Positions 1-7,380 of a stretch of DNA of 11,625 nucleotides are shown piece by piece. A program made the translations under genes and the position numbers. The DNA is taken from assembly GCA_900763995.1 (NCBI GenBank), contig CAAFMK010000035.1:1-11625 (forward strand), read 5' to 3'. The notes below the pieces were generated by a model. The model was given only the letters and a program-made list of their open reading frames with translations. It did no database searches and had not been told where the DNA came from. The stretch is from an uncultured Oscillospiraceae bacterium. Its GTDB lineage: Bacteria > Bacillota > Clostridia > Oscillospirales > Oscillospiraceae. Each line of letters starts with the position of its first letter. Positions within the stretch are counted from its first letter, which is position 1.

Positions 1-547
1 ATATCCATGCCCCTCTCCCACCAAAGCTCTGGATCAGCGCACCCAGCATACTGCCCAATATAGCCGCTATGGCAAAGATAATGAGATACCAGTACCACTC
101 CAAGGCTATGTACTCCGCCATCAGGTAGTTCCCCACAGCCTCCATATCATCCATGCCATTCACCAGCACACCAGTTGTCCCTGCCAGTGCAGACCAGATT
201 TTAGGCGACACATGCTGCTCCACCAGCTTCAGCACCACAGCCAGACCCATAATAAAGCCACTTTCAAAAAGTATCATTTCCATCATCCGCACCAAACTGT
301 GGCGGCGGGTCTGTCCAAAGGCGATCGCCTGCGGGAAAGTGATTCCAACATGGGCTATGCAGGATATTAAAATCAATACCCCGGCGATAATGGGGAGTAG
401 GAGTCCCGTCATCTGTATGACGGATCTTCCCCCTGAAAACTTTATCACACAGGACATGATGATTTGGAGCAGCAGAAAGACTCCCACCTCTACCCCGGCA
501 TAAAGAACCAGATTATCCAGATTTAATCCAATCAGCTTTCTCAGCAT
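1..547 (-). CDS. ABC transporter permease subunit (partial, C-terminal end outside window)
   Basis: The open frame starts at ATG 547-545 and reads off the left edge after 182 codons, so the C-terminus is missing. The protein starts MLRKLIGLNLDNLVLY and is strongly hydrophobic, with likely membrane segments near residues 14-35, 45-70, 90-110 and 150-175. A short AFGQTRR stretch after the second segment matches AMGAKRR at the same place in the upstream permease, so the two are probably paralogous halves of one channel. A ribosome binding site (GAGGTGAG, 552-559) overlaps the TGA stop of the upstream permease, leaving 5 nt between the genes and implying translational coupling. This is the last visible gene of the GntR-ABC operon. 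The substrate cannot be read from the sequence. Relatives of such operons export antimicrobial peptides or respond to cell-envelope stress. Confidence 0.8.
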   Translation of the reverse strand, partial: MLRKLIGLNLDNLVLYAGVEVGVFLLLQIIMSCVIKFSGGRSVIQMTGLLLPIIAGVLILISCIAHVGITFPQAIAFGQTRRHSLVRMMEMILFESGFIMGLAVVLKLVEQHVSPKIWSALAGTTGVLVNGMDDMEAVGNYLMAEYIALEWYWYLIIFAIAAILGSMLGALIQSFGGRGAWI

Positions 548-552
548 TGTTC

Positions 553-1245
553 TCACCTCACCATATATCTGTGTATGTACCGCCAGAGAATGGCTTCACT
601 GCCTACAAAGGCCAGTCCCGTTATGACTGCCAATACCATGGGCAGATCTCCCCACAGGCCCCCATAGGCGCTCTCCATCAGGAACTCTTTTAAATCGCGG
701 TTACTCATAACGGCCATTAAAATGACACCAAACATCAGGATCAGGGCAGCTATGGCAATCATGATCCCACCCAAAACCTTAGATTTGGAAAAGGCCAGAC
801 CACTCACACAGCCCAGAACCACCACGGCAAGATTGATGAGTGGGTAGATCCACAGCCTGTCTCCATTGATCCACAGTAAACTCTCCCAGTGTTCCATCGT
901 ACTCCAATGTCCCAGTGCTGGAACCTTCGCCATAACCACCTGTATCATCCAGCACAGCCCCGCATAAACTAGGGCCGTCACCTGAACCGCCCAGAAAAAA
1001 TCCCGACGCTTGGCTCCCATGGCCAGACCAAGATTTAGATTCGTGGTACACATTGTAAACGCAAAAATATATAGCATATACACAACCATGATCGGGAAGC
1101 TGCTGAAGTATGTGCCAAATAAATTTTCCGCTCCATCTATCACACCAGTGATATAACAGCCCGCTATAATCACAGCGCCAAAGCCCAGCAAAGCCAATAA
1201 ATTGACCCAGATGAACTGGAGCAAAAAACGAACGGATTTTACCAT
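553..1245 (-). CDS. ABC transporter permease subunit
   Basis: A 230-residue integral membrane protein with six likely helices at about 7-30, 50-66, 84-105, 131-151, 157-180 and 202-222, the usual layout of an ABC-2 type permease. The loop NLGLAMGAKRRDFFWA (about 71-86) is typical of this group. I chose ATG 1245-1243 because a near-perfect ribosome binding site (AAGGAGGTGG, 1251-1260) lies just before it. A longer frame to 1299 exists but would run deep into the ATPase gene without such a site. The ribosome binding site overlaps the stop codon of the ATPase gene (gap 13 nt). It presumably pairs with the next permease downstream and is powered by the ATPase upstream. The substrate is unknown. 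Confidence 0.85.
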   Translation of the reverse strand: MVKSVRFLLQFIWVNLLALLGFGAVIIAGCYITGVIDGAENLFGTYFSSFPIMVVYMLYIFAFTMCTTNLNLGLAMGAKRRDFFWAVQVTALVYAGLCWMIQVVMAKVPALGHWSTMEHWESLLWINGDRLWIYPLINLAVVVLGCVSGLAFSKSKVLGGIMIAIAALILMFGVILMAVMSNRDLKEFLMESAYGGLWGDLPMVLAVITGLAFVGSEAILWRYIHRYMVR

Positions 1246-1258
1246 TGTGTCCACCTCC

Positions 1259-2146
1259 TTATGGTGTCTCTCCATGTCCGCACAGGGCCACAAATACATT
1301 TTGCAGATTCATGGGGGACACATCCACATCAGCCTGCTGGGCCTCCTCCAGCTTGACCCCTGTTCCACGCACGCCCACCGTCTTGTGCCGACCCATCTGA
1401 TGGGTACTCAGCACCTGTAAACCGTTGCACACCCGGTCTACCTCGTCCTCATGTCCAGAGACAAAACGGAACTGATCCACCAGCTCCTCAGTGGGGCAGT
1501 TTTCCAAAATGCGCCCATCATCTATGATGATGACCTGCTCAAAGACAGAAGCGGCCTCCTCAATGATGTGGGTGGAGATGATAAAGGTGCGGTTGGTGGT
1601 GGTGAAATCCTCCAGCAGGAGCTGATAAAACCGCTCCCGCATGACCACATCCAAGCCGGCCACCGGCTCGTCCAAAATGGTGATCGGGGCCCGGCTGGCC
1701 AGTGCAATAAGAATGGTCACCATAGACATCTGCCCCTTGGAGAGGTGGCAGATTTTTTTCTTTGGCTCTACCTTCAGCTCCTCCATCAGGCGCTGGGCAT
1801 ACTCCTTGTCCCAGTTGGGGTAATAGATGGCGGCCGATTTCAGATAGTGCTTGACCTTCAGGGTATTTTGTCCAGAAAAGATGGTGGGCTGCAGCTCGCG
1901 GGAAAAGCAGATGTTATTCAAAGCCTGCTGATTCTCCCACACAGGCTGTCCATCATAGGTGACCTCACCGCTGTCCTTTGTATTCTGGGCGGTGAGAATG
2001 CCCAGCAGGGTGGTTTTTCCCACGCCGTTTCGTCCGATCAGACCATAAATTTTCCCCGGCTCAATGACCAGATCCAGATCTTTCAGCACCTGTTTGTCCT
2101 TATATGACTTGCAAAGCTTCTCCGCTTTTAAAATTCCTGTACTCAT
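1259..2146 (-). CDS. ABC transporter ATP-binding protein (YtrB/BcrA-like)
   Basis: A 295-residue cytoplasmic ATPase that powers the two permeases encoded downstream. Visible motifs, in order: Walker A GRNGVGKT (38-45), signature LSKGQ (135-139), Walker B ITILDEP (155-161), D-loop AGLD (163-166) and switch histidine in STHIIEE (H193). The usual Q-loop glutamine is not obvious; the corresponding stretch near residues 80-90 reads ICFSRELQP. About 70 C-terminal residues beyond the nucleotide-binding domain form an accessory region, as in drug and bacitracin export ATPases. I chose ATG 2146 because GAGGAG lies about 8 nt upstream; a TTG at 2167 is the only longer alternative. It starts 24 nt after the GntR stop. 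The association with a YtrA-type GntR regulator places it near the YtrB family, but the substrate is not known. Confidence 0.9.
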   Translation of the reverse strand: MSTGILKAEKLCKSYKDKQVLKDLDLVIEPGKIYGLIGRNGVGKTTLLGILTAQNTKDSGEVTYDGQPVWENQQALNNICFSRELQPTIFSGQNTLKVKHYLKSAAIYYPNWDKEYAQRLMEELKVEPKKKICHLSKGQMSMVTILIALASRAPITILDEPVAGLDVVMRERFYQLLLEDFTTTNRTFIISTHIIEEAASVFEQVIIIDDGRILENCPTEELVDQFRFVSGHEDEVDRVCNGLQVLSTHQMGRHKTVGVRGTGVKLEEAQQADVDVSPMNLQNVFVALCGHGETP

Positions 2147-2170
2147 ATGCTCGCTCCTCTCTATCAAACC

Positions 2171-2545
2171 CTAGTTCTGTTCCTCAATGGCCCTGGTAAT
2201 CATCTCCAGCAGCTCTTTCCCGCTGAGGGACAGGGAAGCCCCCTCCTTGACCAGAGGCTTCACATAGCCATTATAAAAGGCCGCCCTCCGCTTTTCCCGC
2301 ACCCGTTCTCCAGCTCCTCTGGCTACAAACATACCGATTCCCCGCTTTTTATACAAAATTCCATCTGATACCAGTAAATTGATGCCCCTGGCCGCTGTTG
2401 CCGGATTGATTTGACAGCTCTTGGCCAATTCATTCGTGGACGGCACCTGCTCCTCCTCCCGATAGACCCCGCGAAGAATATCGTCCTCCAGCATCTGGGC
2501 AACTTGCAGATAGATCAGTGCCTGATCCTTGCGTGCTCCATACAC
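2171..2545 (-). CDS. GntR-family transcriptional regulator, YtrA subfamily
   Basis: A 124-residue DNA-binding protein. An N-terminal winged helix-turn-helix of GntR type is clear: QVPSTNELAKSCQINPATAA at 33-52, followed by the wing DGILYKKRGIGMFV (61-74). Only about 50 residues follow, mostly helical, which is the short C-terminus typical of the YtrA subfamily; there is no FadR- or HutC-type ligand domain. The start is GTG 2545-2543, preceded by a perfect GGAGGTGAT (2550-2558). An ATG at 2541 is out of frame. It is the first gene of the ABC operon, and its promoter contains a 12-bp inverted repeat. By family precedent it should be a repressor of its own operon, relieved by a cell-envelope or antibiotic signal. 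The inducer is unknown. Confidence 0.9.
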   Translation of the reverse strand: MYGARKDQALIYLQVAQMLEDDILRGVYREEEQVPSTNELAKSCQINPATAARGINLLVSDGILYKKRGIGMFVARGAGERVREKRRAAFYNGYVKPLVKEGASLSLSGKELLEMITRAIEEQN

Positions 2546-2568
2546 AGTATCACCTCCTGCATATCTTA

Positions 2569-2606
2569 GTTATATAGTTAACTACTTGTATGACTAACTA
2601 TATAAC
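2569..2606. promoter_or_regulatory. Inverted repeat, likely operator for the GntR/YtrA repressor
   Basis: GTTATATAGTTA (2569-2580) is repeated as its exact reverse complement TAACTATATAAC (2595-2606), separated by 14 nt. The left arm runs into a second, shorter palindrome TAGTTAACTA (2575-2584). One arm covers the -10 box and the other lies about 10-20 nt past the predicted start site. Position and symmetry fit autorepression by the adjacent GntR protein; that link is inferred. Confidence 0.65.
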
Positions 2607-2625
2607 ATCGTAACATGAATGTCAA
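2597..2625 (-). promoter_or_regulatory. Sigma-A type promoter of the gntR-ABC operon
   Basis: On the minus strand TTGACA (2620-2625) is followed after exactly 17 nt by TATAGT (2597-2602), a consensus -35 and a 5/6 -10. Transcription should start near 2590, giving a leader of about 45 nt that ends in the GntR ribosome binding site. The -10 box lies inside the right arm of the inverted repeat at 2595-2606, so a bound repressor would block polymerase. Confidence 0.8.
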
Positions 2626-2725
2626 GGAGAAAATCCCGTTTACCCAGTCTGTACTCCCTTGTTCACCAAGGAAATCCTGTTTGCATAGTCTAGTGCATAA
2701 CACCTTTGATTTTGGAGGGTCGCTT

Positions 2726-3826
2726 ATGACTGCTTTACCACATATTCAATATTTTCTTGGGGTAAATGGCCCCACAGGCTTTTACTCTCTGTTTTCGGAA
2801 CTGCTCCCCACCAGTCAGGCCAGAGCCATCTATATCTTAAAAGGGGGCCCCGGCTGCGGCAAATCCACCCTGATGGGACAGGTGGCTGCCAGAATGGAAA
2901 AGGAGGGACTGGAGACAGAATACATTGTATGCTCCGGCGACCCGGATTCTCTGGACGCTGTGATTTTTCCCGCCCTTGGGGTGGCCATTGTAGATGGCAC
3001 CTCCCCCCATGTTGTAGAGCCCAAATGTCCCGGGGCAGTGGATCGCTATGTCAACATGGGGGTATGCTATGATCTGGAGGCCCTGTGGCCCCTGCATCAA
3101 AAGATTTTGAACACTATGGATGGCTATAAGGGGCACTATCAGCGGGCCTACCGCTGTCTGGGGGCATCGGCGGACATTTTTGAGGATCAGCGCTCTGCCC
3201 TGCTGACAGATGCCCTGTCACAAAAGCTGGCCAAGCGGGCCCACGGAATCCTCCAGCGGGAGCTGCCCGGCAAAAAGTATGCTGAGACCGGCCAGGTCAA
3301 ACAGCGTTTTTTGAGCTGTGTGACCTATCAGGGCAAGGTGTGCCAGTTTGATACCGCCATTGGTCAGTGCAAGCGTCTTTATGAGCTGGTGGATCACTAT
3401 GGCCTGGCCCATGAGATCCTGATCCATCTGCTGGCTGGTGGGGTGGCACGGGGCTATGATGTGGTGGCCTGTCCAGATCCTATGGCTCCGAAGCGGCTGG
3501 CCCATCTGCTCATCCCCCAGCAGGGGGTGGCATTTTTATCCACTGAAAGCGACCACGCCCTCCCCACAAGGCCATACCGCCGCATCCATCTGGACACCGC
3601 AGTAGACCGTGACCTGCTCCAGAAAAACCGTCCCAGACTGCAATTTTCCAAAAAGGTCTCAACCGCACTGATGGACGAGGCGGTGAAATCTCTGGCCCAG
3701 GCCAAGTCCATGCACGACGATCTGGAGGAGCTGTACCATCCCTATGTGGATTTCTCCCGCGCCGATCAAATTGCCCAGGATATTGGGGATGAGATCCTCT
3801 CCTTTCGCAGCCAGATGAATCTGTGA
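2726..3826 (+). CDS. PRK06851-family P-loop ATPase
   Basis: A 366-residue protein I recognise as the PRK06851 family of uncharacterised Firmicute ATPases, from the sequence VDGTSPHVVEPKCPGAVD (about 89-106) and the CSGDPDSLDAVIFP stretch (69-82). The N-terminal half has a perfect Walker A, GGPGCGKST (40-48). The C-terminal half repeats the same pattern (about 222-277: a glycine turn, then CPDPMAPKRL, then IPQQGVAFLSTESDH), but its P-loop is ruined: the Lys-Ser-Thr triad aligns with His229-Glu230-Ile231. One active and one dead half is the likely state. I chose ATG 2726 because GGAGG (2714-2718) sits 7 nt upstream; the frame extends back to 2615 but would then cover the divergent promoter region. 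Only a weak promoter (TTCACC 2662-2667, CATAGT 2684-2689) is visible. No function is known and the neighbours give no clue. Confidence 0.85.
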   Translation: MTALPHIQYFLGVNGPTGFYSLFSELLPTSQARAIYILKGGPGCGKSTLMGQVAARMEKEGLETEYIVCSGDPDSLDAVIFPALGVAIVDGTSPHVVEPKCPGAVDRYVNMGVCYDLEALWPLHQKILNTMDGYKGHYQRAYRCLGASADIFEDQRSALLTDALSQKLAKRAHGILQRELPGKKYAETGQVKQRFLSCVTYQGKVCQFDTAIGQCKRLYELVDHYGLAHEILIHLLAGGVARGYDVVACPDPMAPKRLAHLLIPQQGVAFLSTESDHALPTRPYRRIHLDTAVDRDLLQKNRPRLQFSKKVSTALMDEAVKSLAQAKSMHDDLEELYHPYVDFSRADQIAQDIGDEILSFRSQMNL

Positions 3827-3852
3827 TCCCCTATGTTCCATAACCATAGCAT

Positions 3853-3939
3853 AAAAACAGCACCCATCCCCGGTTGGGGGTGGGTGCTGAGACTGTCGAA
3901 AAAGTGGCTTTGCCACTTTTTCGACAAGCTGCTGTTTTT
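3853..3939. terminator. Double-hairpin bidirectional terminator between convergent genes
   Basis: Hairpin A pairs 3858-3871 with 3876-3889 (14 bp, one G-T, loop GGTT). Read on the minus strand it is followed by TTTTT (3857-3853), so it should terminate the GH25 transcript. Hairpin B pairs 3895-3908 with 3912-3925, a perfect 14-bp stem with a TTT loop. Ten bases later comes a plus-strand T-run (3935-3939), so the plus-strand ATPase transcript can end there. In addition AAAAACAGCA (3853-3862) is exactly complementary to TGCTGTTTTT (3930-3939), which can close both hairpins into a three-way junction or compete with hairpin A. Confidence 0.75.
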
Positions 3940-3949
3940 GAGATGATAT

Positions 3950-4855
3950 TTATGCCATTCTGAGATCCAGATTCAAATCTACATTGCCCTCGATCCCGTC
4001 CACAGCGCCGGTGTGGGTGTACTGCCAGAGATGGAAGTTATAATAGAAGTTGGGCTTGTGCTTATACTCAGCCAGCCAAACCAACTCCTCAGACAGATCC
4101 CGCAGATCATAGTGGAGATAGCCCAGATCCTGATTGATGTAGACAGCCGGGACATAGCCCGCCTTTTCCACCTCCCTGCAAAATGCCACTGCACACTGGG
4201 TGAGAATATCCCCAGACAGATCATCTGTACGGGCACCATGACCCTCTGTAATGGGCTCCCAGTCAAAGGCCACGGGGTAGGTGATCTGATAGCCCTTGAT
4301 GGCATTGAGCACAAAGGCGGCCTCCGCTTCTGCCTCCTCTGGGGTAATGGCCTGAGAGAAGAAGTAGACCCCTACCTCCAGCCCCGCATCCAGCGCGCCC
4401 TTGATATTCTGGGTAAAGCGGTCGTCCATCATCAGGCCGCCTGTGCCATACCCCCGATAGCCCAGCCGGATGATGGCAAAGTCGATGCCATCGGCGGCCA
4501 CAGCCTGCCAGTCGATCTCGTTTTGATAGATGGATACATCGATGCCTGTTTTTGCAGTATGCCCATTTTGACGGTAGGTGACCCTTCCATTTTCCTGAAC
4601 AGAGAACCCCTCATCGTCGTAGGAATTGACGGGAACCCCCTCTACCGCCGTCAGGGTCTGCCCGCCATATTGAAAGGTGACCGGCTCTGGGGGCAGCAAC
4701 AGCCCTGTATGATTGCGCAGGATCAGAACCAGAGCGATCACCGCCAGAATCACTGCTACAATGGCCAAAGCCAACGCCACCTTGGTCAGCTTCTGATCCC
4801 CCTGCGCCCCACCGGTTGGAGGGTTTTTTTGTGTCTGAGGTGTGTACTCGCTCAT
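3950..4855 (-). CDS. Membrane-anchored GH25 family muramidase (lysozyme)
   Basis: A 301-residue protein. Residues 1-22 are polar and cytoplasmic. One hydrophobic helix follows (about 24-46, with no cleavage site that I can see), then a linker (50-100) and a glycoside hydrolase family 25 domain from about 103 to the end. Active-site hallmarks are present: the opening GIDVS (D106), the strand IIRLGYRG (128-135) and the catalytic pair in FDWEP (D198, E200), plus late WQYT (277-280) and the closing GNVDLNLD (290-297). The enzyme would cut the glycan backbone of peptidoglycan outside the membrane, in wall remodelling or growth. ATG 4855 was chosen because it follows a GGGAG-type site and a consensus promoter; the upstream extension to 4972 crosses that promoter and the metH terminator. 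It is transcribed alone. Confidence 0.9.
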   Translation of the reverse strand: MSEYTPQTQKNPPTGGAQGDQKLTKVALALAIVAVILAVIALVLILRNHTGLLLPPEPVTFQYGGQTLTAVEGVPVNSYDDEGFSVQENGRVTYRQNGHTAKTGIDVSIYQNEIDWQAVAADGIDFAIIRLGYRGYGTGGLMMDDRFTQNIKGALDAGLEVGVYFFSQAITPEEAEAEAAFVLNAIKGYQITYPVAFDWEPITEGHGARTDDLSGDILTQCAVAFCREVEKAGYVPAVYINQDLGYLHYDLRDLSEELVWLAEYKHKPNFYYNFHLWQYTHTGAVDGIEGNVDLNLDLRMA

Positions 4856-4888
4856 GGGCCCTTCTCCCTTCCTTCGACCATTTTTTTC

Positions 4889-4917
4889 ATTATAGCAAAA
4901 GGCCATGGAAATGGCAA
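4889..4917 (-). promoter_or_regulatory. Promoter of the GH25 gene
   Basis: On the minus strand TTGCCA (4912-4917) is followed after 17 nt by a perfect TATAAT (4889-4894). The start site would be near 4882, giving a leader of about 27 nt. The promoter begins 6 nt past the metH terminator hairpin, so the muramidase gene is a separate unit. Confidence 0.8.
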
Positions 4918-4923
4918 TGCAGA

Positions 4924-4959
4924 ACGGCCCACACCGGAGTCTTTTCCAGTGTGGGCCGT
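4924..4959. terminator. Rho-independent terminator after metH
   Basis: A stem of 15 bp (4924-4938 with 4945-4959, one G-T pair on the minus-strand RNA) closes a 6-nt loop. It lies 27 nt beyond the metH stop, so it should end the asnA-metH transcript, although the T-run on that strand is poor (TTCT). The better T-run (TTTTT, 4959-4963) is on the plus strand, so it also shields against antisense transcription. Confidence 0.7.
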
Positions 4960-4986
4960 TTTTCATGTCCAAGACAGGGATTCAAT

Positions 4987-7380
4987 TTATCCAATGACAG
5001 CCCGTGCCACATCCACACTCTGTTTGGCATCTCTGGCATAGAAATCTGCCCCGATCTGCTGGGCGTACTCCGGGGTGAGCACGGCACCCCCCACCACCAC
5101 CTTACAGGGCAGACCCTCTTTGTGAAGCAGGGTGATGGTCTGCTCCATACTGCCCAGTGTGGTGGTCATCAGAGCGGACAGCCCCACCAGCGGGGCCTTA
5201 TGCCTGCGCACCGCCGCCACTACCTCCTCTGGGGCCACATCCTTACCCAGATCGATGACGGGGTAGCCGTAGTTTTCCAGCAGCACCTTGACGATATTCT
5301 TCCCAATGTCATGAATATCCCCCTTGACGGTGGCAAGGACAATGGCTCCCTTTTGCCCCTGCTCCTGTGCTGTCTCTCTGGACAGCCGCTCCCGGATCAC
5401 CTCAAAGGCGGCCTGTGCCGCCCCCGCCGACTGGATGAGCTGGGGCAGGAAGGCCCTGCCGCTCTCAAAGTCTGACCCCACCTGATCCAGGGTGGGGATC
5501 AAAATCTCATCCACAACCTCCATGGGGGGCCGTGTCTCCAACAGGGCACGGGTGGCGGCGGCGGCCTCCCCCCGCAGACCGGCCCGCACAATCTCCTCCA
5601 GACTGCGCTCCCCACCGGTGGAAGATACCTGAACACTGGTTGGCTCCGTTACAATGGGGCCGGTGATCTCTACATGGGCGTAGGAGGAAATAAACGCCCT
5701 GGCCTCCTTGTCCATATTCATCAACAGGTGATAGCTGCGCACCGCCGCCATCATGGACTCCATGGTGGGGTTGATGATGGGCAGATCCAGGCCGCAGGTC
5801 ATGGCCATGGTGAGGAAATTCTGGTTGACCAGTGGCCGGGCAGGCAGACCAAAGGAGATGTTGGACACCCCCAGCACGGTTTTCAATCCCAGCTCCCTGT
5901 GTACCCGGCCAAGGGCCTCCAGTGTCTGGGCCGCCCCCTCGGGCTGGGCAGAGACGGTGAGGGTCAAACAGTCAATATACACATCCTCCCGCCGAATGCC
6001 ATAGGACAGGGCGGTATCTAAAATCCGCTTTGCAATGTCCAGTCTGGCCTGGGTAGTCTGGGGGAGCCCGGCCTTATCCAGTGTCAGCCCAATGACGGCG
6101 GCACCGTACTTTTTCACCAGAGGGAAAATGGCCTCCATGGTCTCCAAATCCCCGTTGACGGAATTTACAATGGCCTTTCCGCAGTAGGCCCGCAGGGCCC
6201 CCTCCAGCACATCCGGCCTTGTGGAGTCCATCTGGAGGGGCACATCTGCCACCCCCTGAATGGCCTTGACGGCCTGTACCATCATTTCTCTCTCATCAAT
6301 ATCAGGCAGACCCACATTCACATCCAGAATATCAGCACCCGCCTGGGTCTGCTCCAGGGCCAGTCCCAGAATATAGTCCACATCTCCCCGGCGCAGGGCC
6401 TCTTTCATGGGCTCCCTGCCTGTGGGGTTGATGCACTCCCCAATGACCCGCACCCGGTCGATGGGCACCACCTTAGTGGGGCTGCACACTGCCGGGGGCA
6501 CCACCCGCTCCACAGGGCGCACCACCTGTCCCTCAAGGGCATCATGAAGTCGGGCGATGTACTCCGGGGTGGTGCCGCAGCAGCCGCCGTACAGCTTGAC
6601 CCCCATCTGGGCCAGCTGGGCCATGGACTTGGCAAATTCCTCTGCTGTGATGTCATAGCCCATCCCCCCGGGGTCTGGCAGACCGGCGTTGGGCTTTACA
6701 GAGATGGGGAGGATCGTCCAGCGGGACAGCTCCTCCACCAGTGGGGGCATCTCTCTGGGTCCGAGGGAGCAGTTTACTCCAATGGCATCCACCCCCATCC
6801 CCTCCAGGGTCAGGGCTGCACAGGAGGGGGCGTGGCCCAAAAAGGTGCGCCCCCGCTCCTCATAGGTCAGAGAGACCATGATGGGCAGGGTGCTGTTTTC
6901 CTTCACCGCCAGCACGGCGGCCCGGCATTCCTGCAAATCAGTCATGGTCTCCACCATCACCAGATGGGCCCCTGATGCCTGGGCGACTCGCACCTGCTGG
7001 GCAAAAATATCTACAGCGGTCTCAAAGTCCAGACTGCCCGTGGGCTCCAGCAGCTGACCAATGGGCCCCAGATCCAGCGCCACCAGTGCCTGTCCACCAG
7101 CGGCCTGCTTTGCAAGGGCGATGGAGGCCGATATGACCTCCTCCACCGTTTTCCCTGTCCGCCGCAGCTTTTCCCGGTTGGCTCCAAAGGTGTTGGCACA
7201 CAAGATCTGACTGCCCGCCTGCACATAGGCCCGATGGATGTCCAGCAGCCAGTCCGGGTGCTCCAGGGCGGCCAGCTCCGGCATCTCCCCCAGTTTCAGC
7301 CCTCTGGCCTGGAGCATGGTACCCATACCTCCATCCAGAAAAACAGGGGCATTTCCCTTTAACAGCTCACGAAATTCCAC
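4987..7380 (-). CDS. metH: B12-dependent methionine synthase, short form without reactivation domain
   Basis: A 797-residue cytoplasmic enzyme that moves a methyl group from methyltetrahydrofolate via cobalamin to homocysteine, giving methionine. The homocysteine domain (about 1-285) shows DGGMGTML (16-23) and the three zinc cysteines C204, C267 and C268 (NCSLGP, GGCCGTTPEY). The pterin domain (about 305-560) shows GECINPTGR (314-322), DVNVGLPD (353-360) and QMDSTRP (383-389). The helical cap and cobalamin domain (about 590-797) carry GDIHDIGKN (687-695) with the cobalt-ligand motif D688-H690-G693. E. coli MetH is about 1,227 residues; here the last domain is absent and is supplied by the gene just upstream, which it overlaps by 14 nt. 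The start is GTG 7380, after a GGGGGG run; no ATG lies nearby in frame. No metF is seen nearby. Confidence 0.95.
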   Translation of the reverse strand: MEFRELLKGNAPVFLDGGMGTMLQARGLKLGEMPELAALEHPDWLLDIHRAYVQAGSQILCANTFGANREKLRRTGKTVEEVISASIALAKQAAGGQALVALDLGPIGQLLEPTGSLDFETAVDIFAQQVRVAQASGAHLVMVETMTDLQECRAAVLAVKENSTLPIMVSLTYEERGRTFLGHAPSCAALTLEGMGVDAIGVNCSLGPREMPPLVEELSRWTILPISVKPNAGLPDPGGMGYDITAEEFAKSMAQLAQMGVKLYGGCCGTTPEYIARLHDALEGQVVRPVERVVPPAVCSPTKVVPIDRVRVIGECINPTGREPMKEALRRGDVDYILGLALEQTQAGADILDVNVGLPDIDEREMMVQAVKAIQGVADVPLQMDSTRPDVLEGALRAYCGKAIVNSVNGDLETMEAIFPLVKKYGAAVIGLTLDKAGLPQTTQARLDIAKRILDTALSYGIRREDVYIDCLTLTVSAQPEGAAQTLEALGRVHRELGLKTVLGVSNISFGLPARPLVNQNFLTMAMTCGLDLPIINPTMESMMAAVRSYHLLMNMDKEARAFISSYAHVEITGPIVTEPTSVQVSSTGGERSLEEIVRAGLRGEAAAATRALLETRPPMEVVDEILIPTLDQVGSDFESGRAFLPQLIQSAGAAQAAFEVIRERLSRETAQEQGQKGAIVLATVKGDIHDIGKNIVKVLLENYGYPVIDLGKDVAPEEVVAAVRRHKAPLVGLSALMTTTLGSMEQTITLLHKEGLPCKVVVGGAVLTPEYAQQIGADFYARDAKQSVDVARAVIG

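Noticed and set aside
153..503. 116-codon plus-strand frame at the left end
   Set aside because: It lies inside the partial permease gene on the other strand, which has a good start, ribosome binding site and membrane profile. The frame itself has no family features.
1246..1299. Longer start for the first permease, overlapping the ATPase gene
   Set aside because: The ATG at 1245 has a near-perfect ribosome binding site, while the upstream start lacks one and would put polar residues ahead of the first helix.
1451..2107. 218-codon plus-strand frame opposite the ABC ATPase
   Set aside because: The opposite strand has all ATPase motifs; this frame is an artefact of codon bias.
2615..2725. 37-residue N-terminal extension of the PRK06851-family protein
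   Set aside because: It would begin in the divergent promoter, lacks family similarity, and a clear GGAGG plus ATG lies at 2714-2728.
4013..5041. Long open frame of 342 codons on the plus strand, opposite the GH25 gene
   Set aside because: It is the mirror of a clear GH25 enzyme, runs through the metH terminator and the GH25 promoter, and has no recognisable domain or ribosome binding site.
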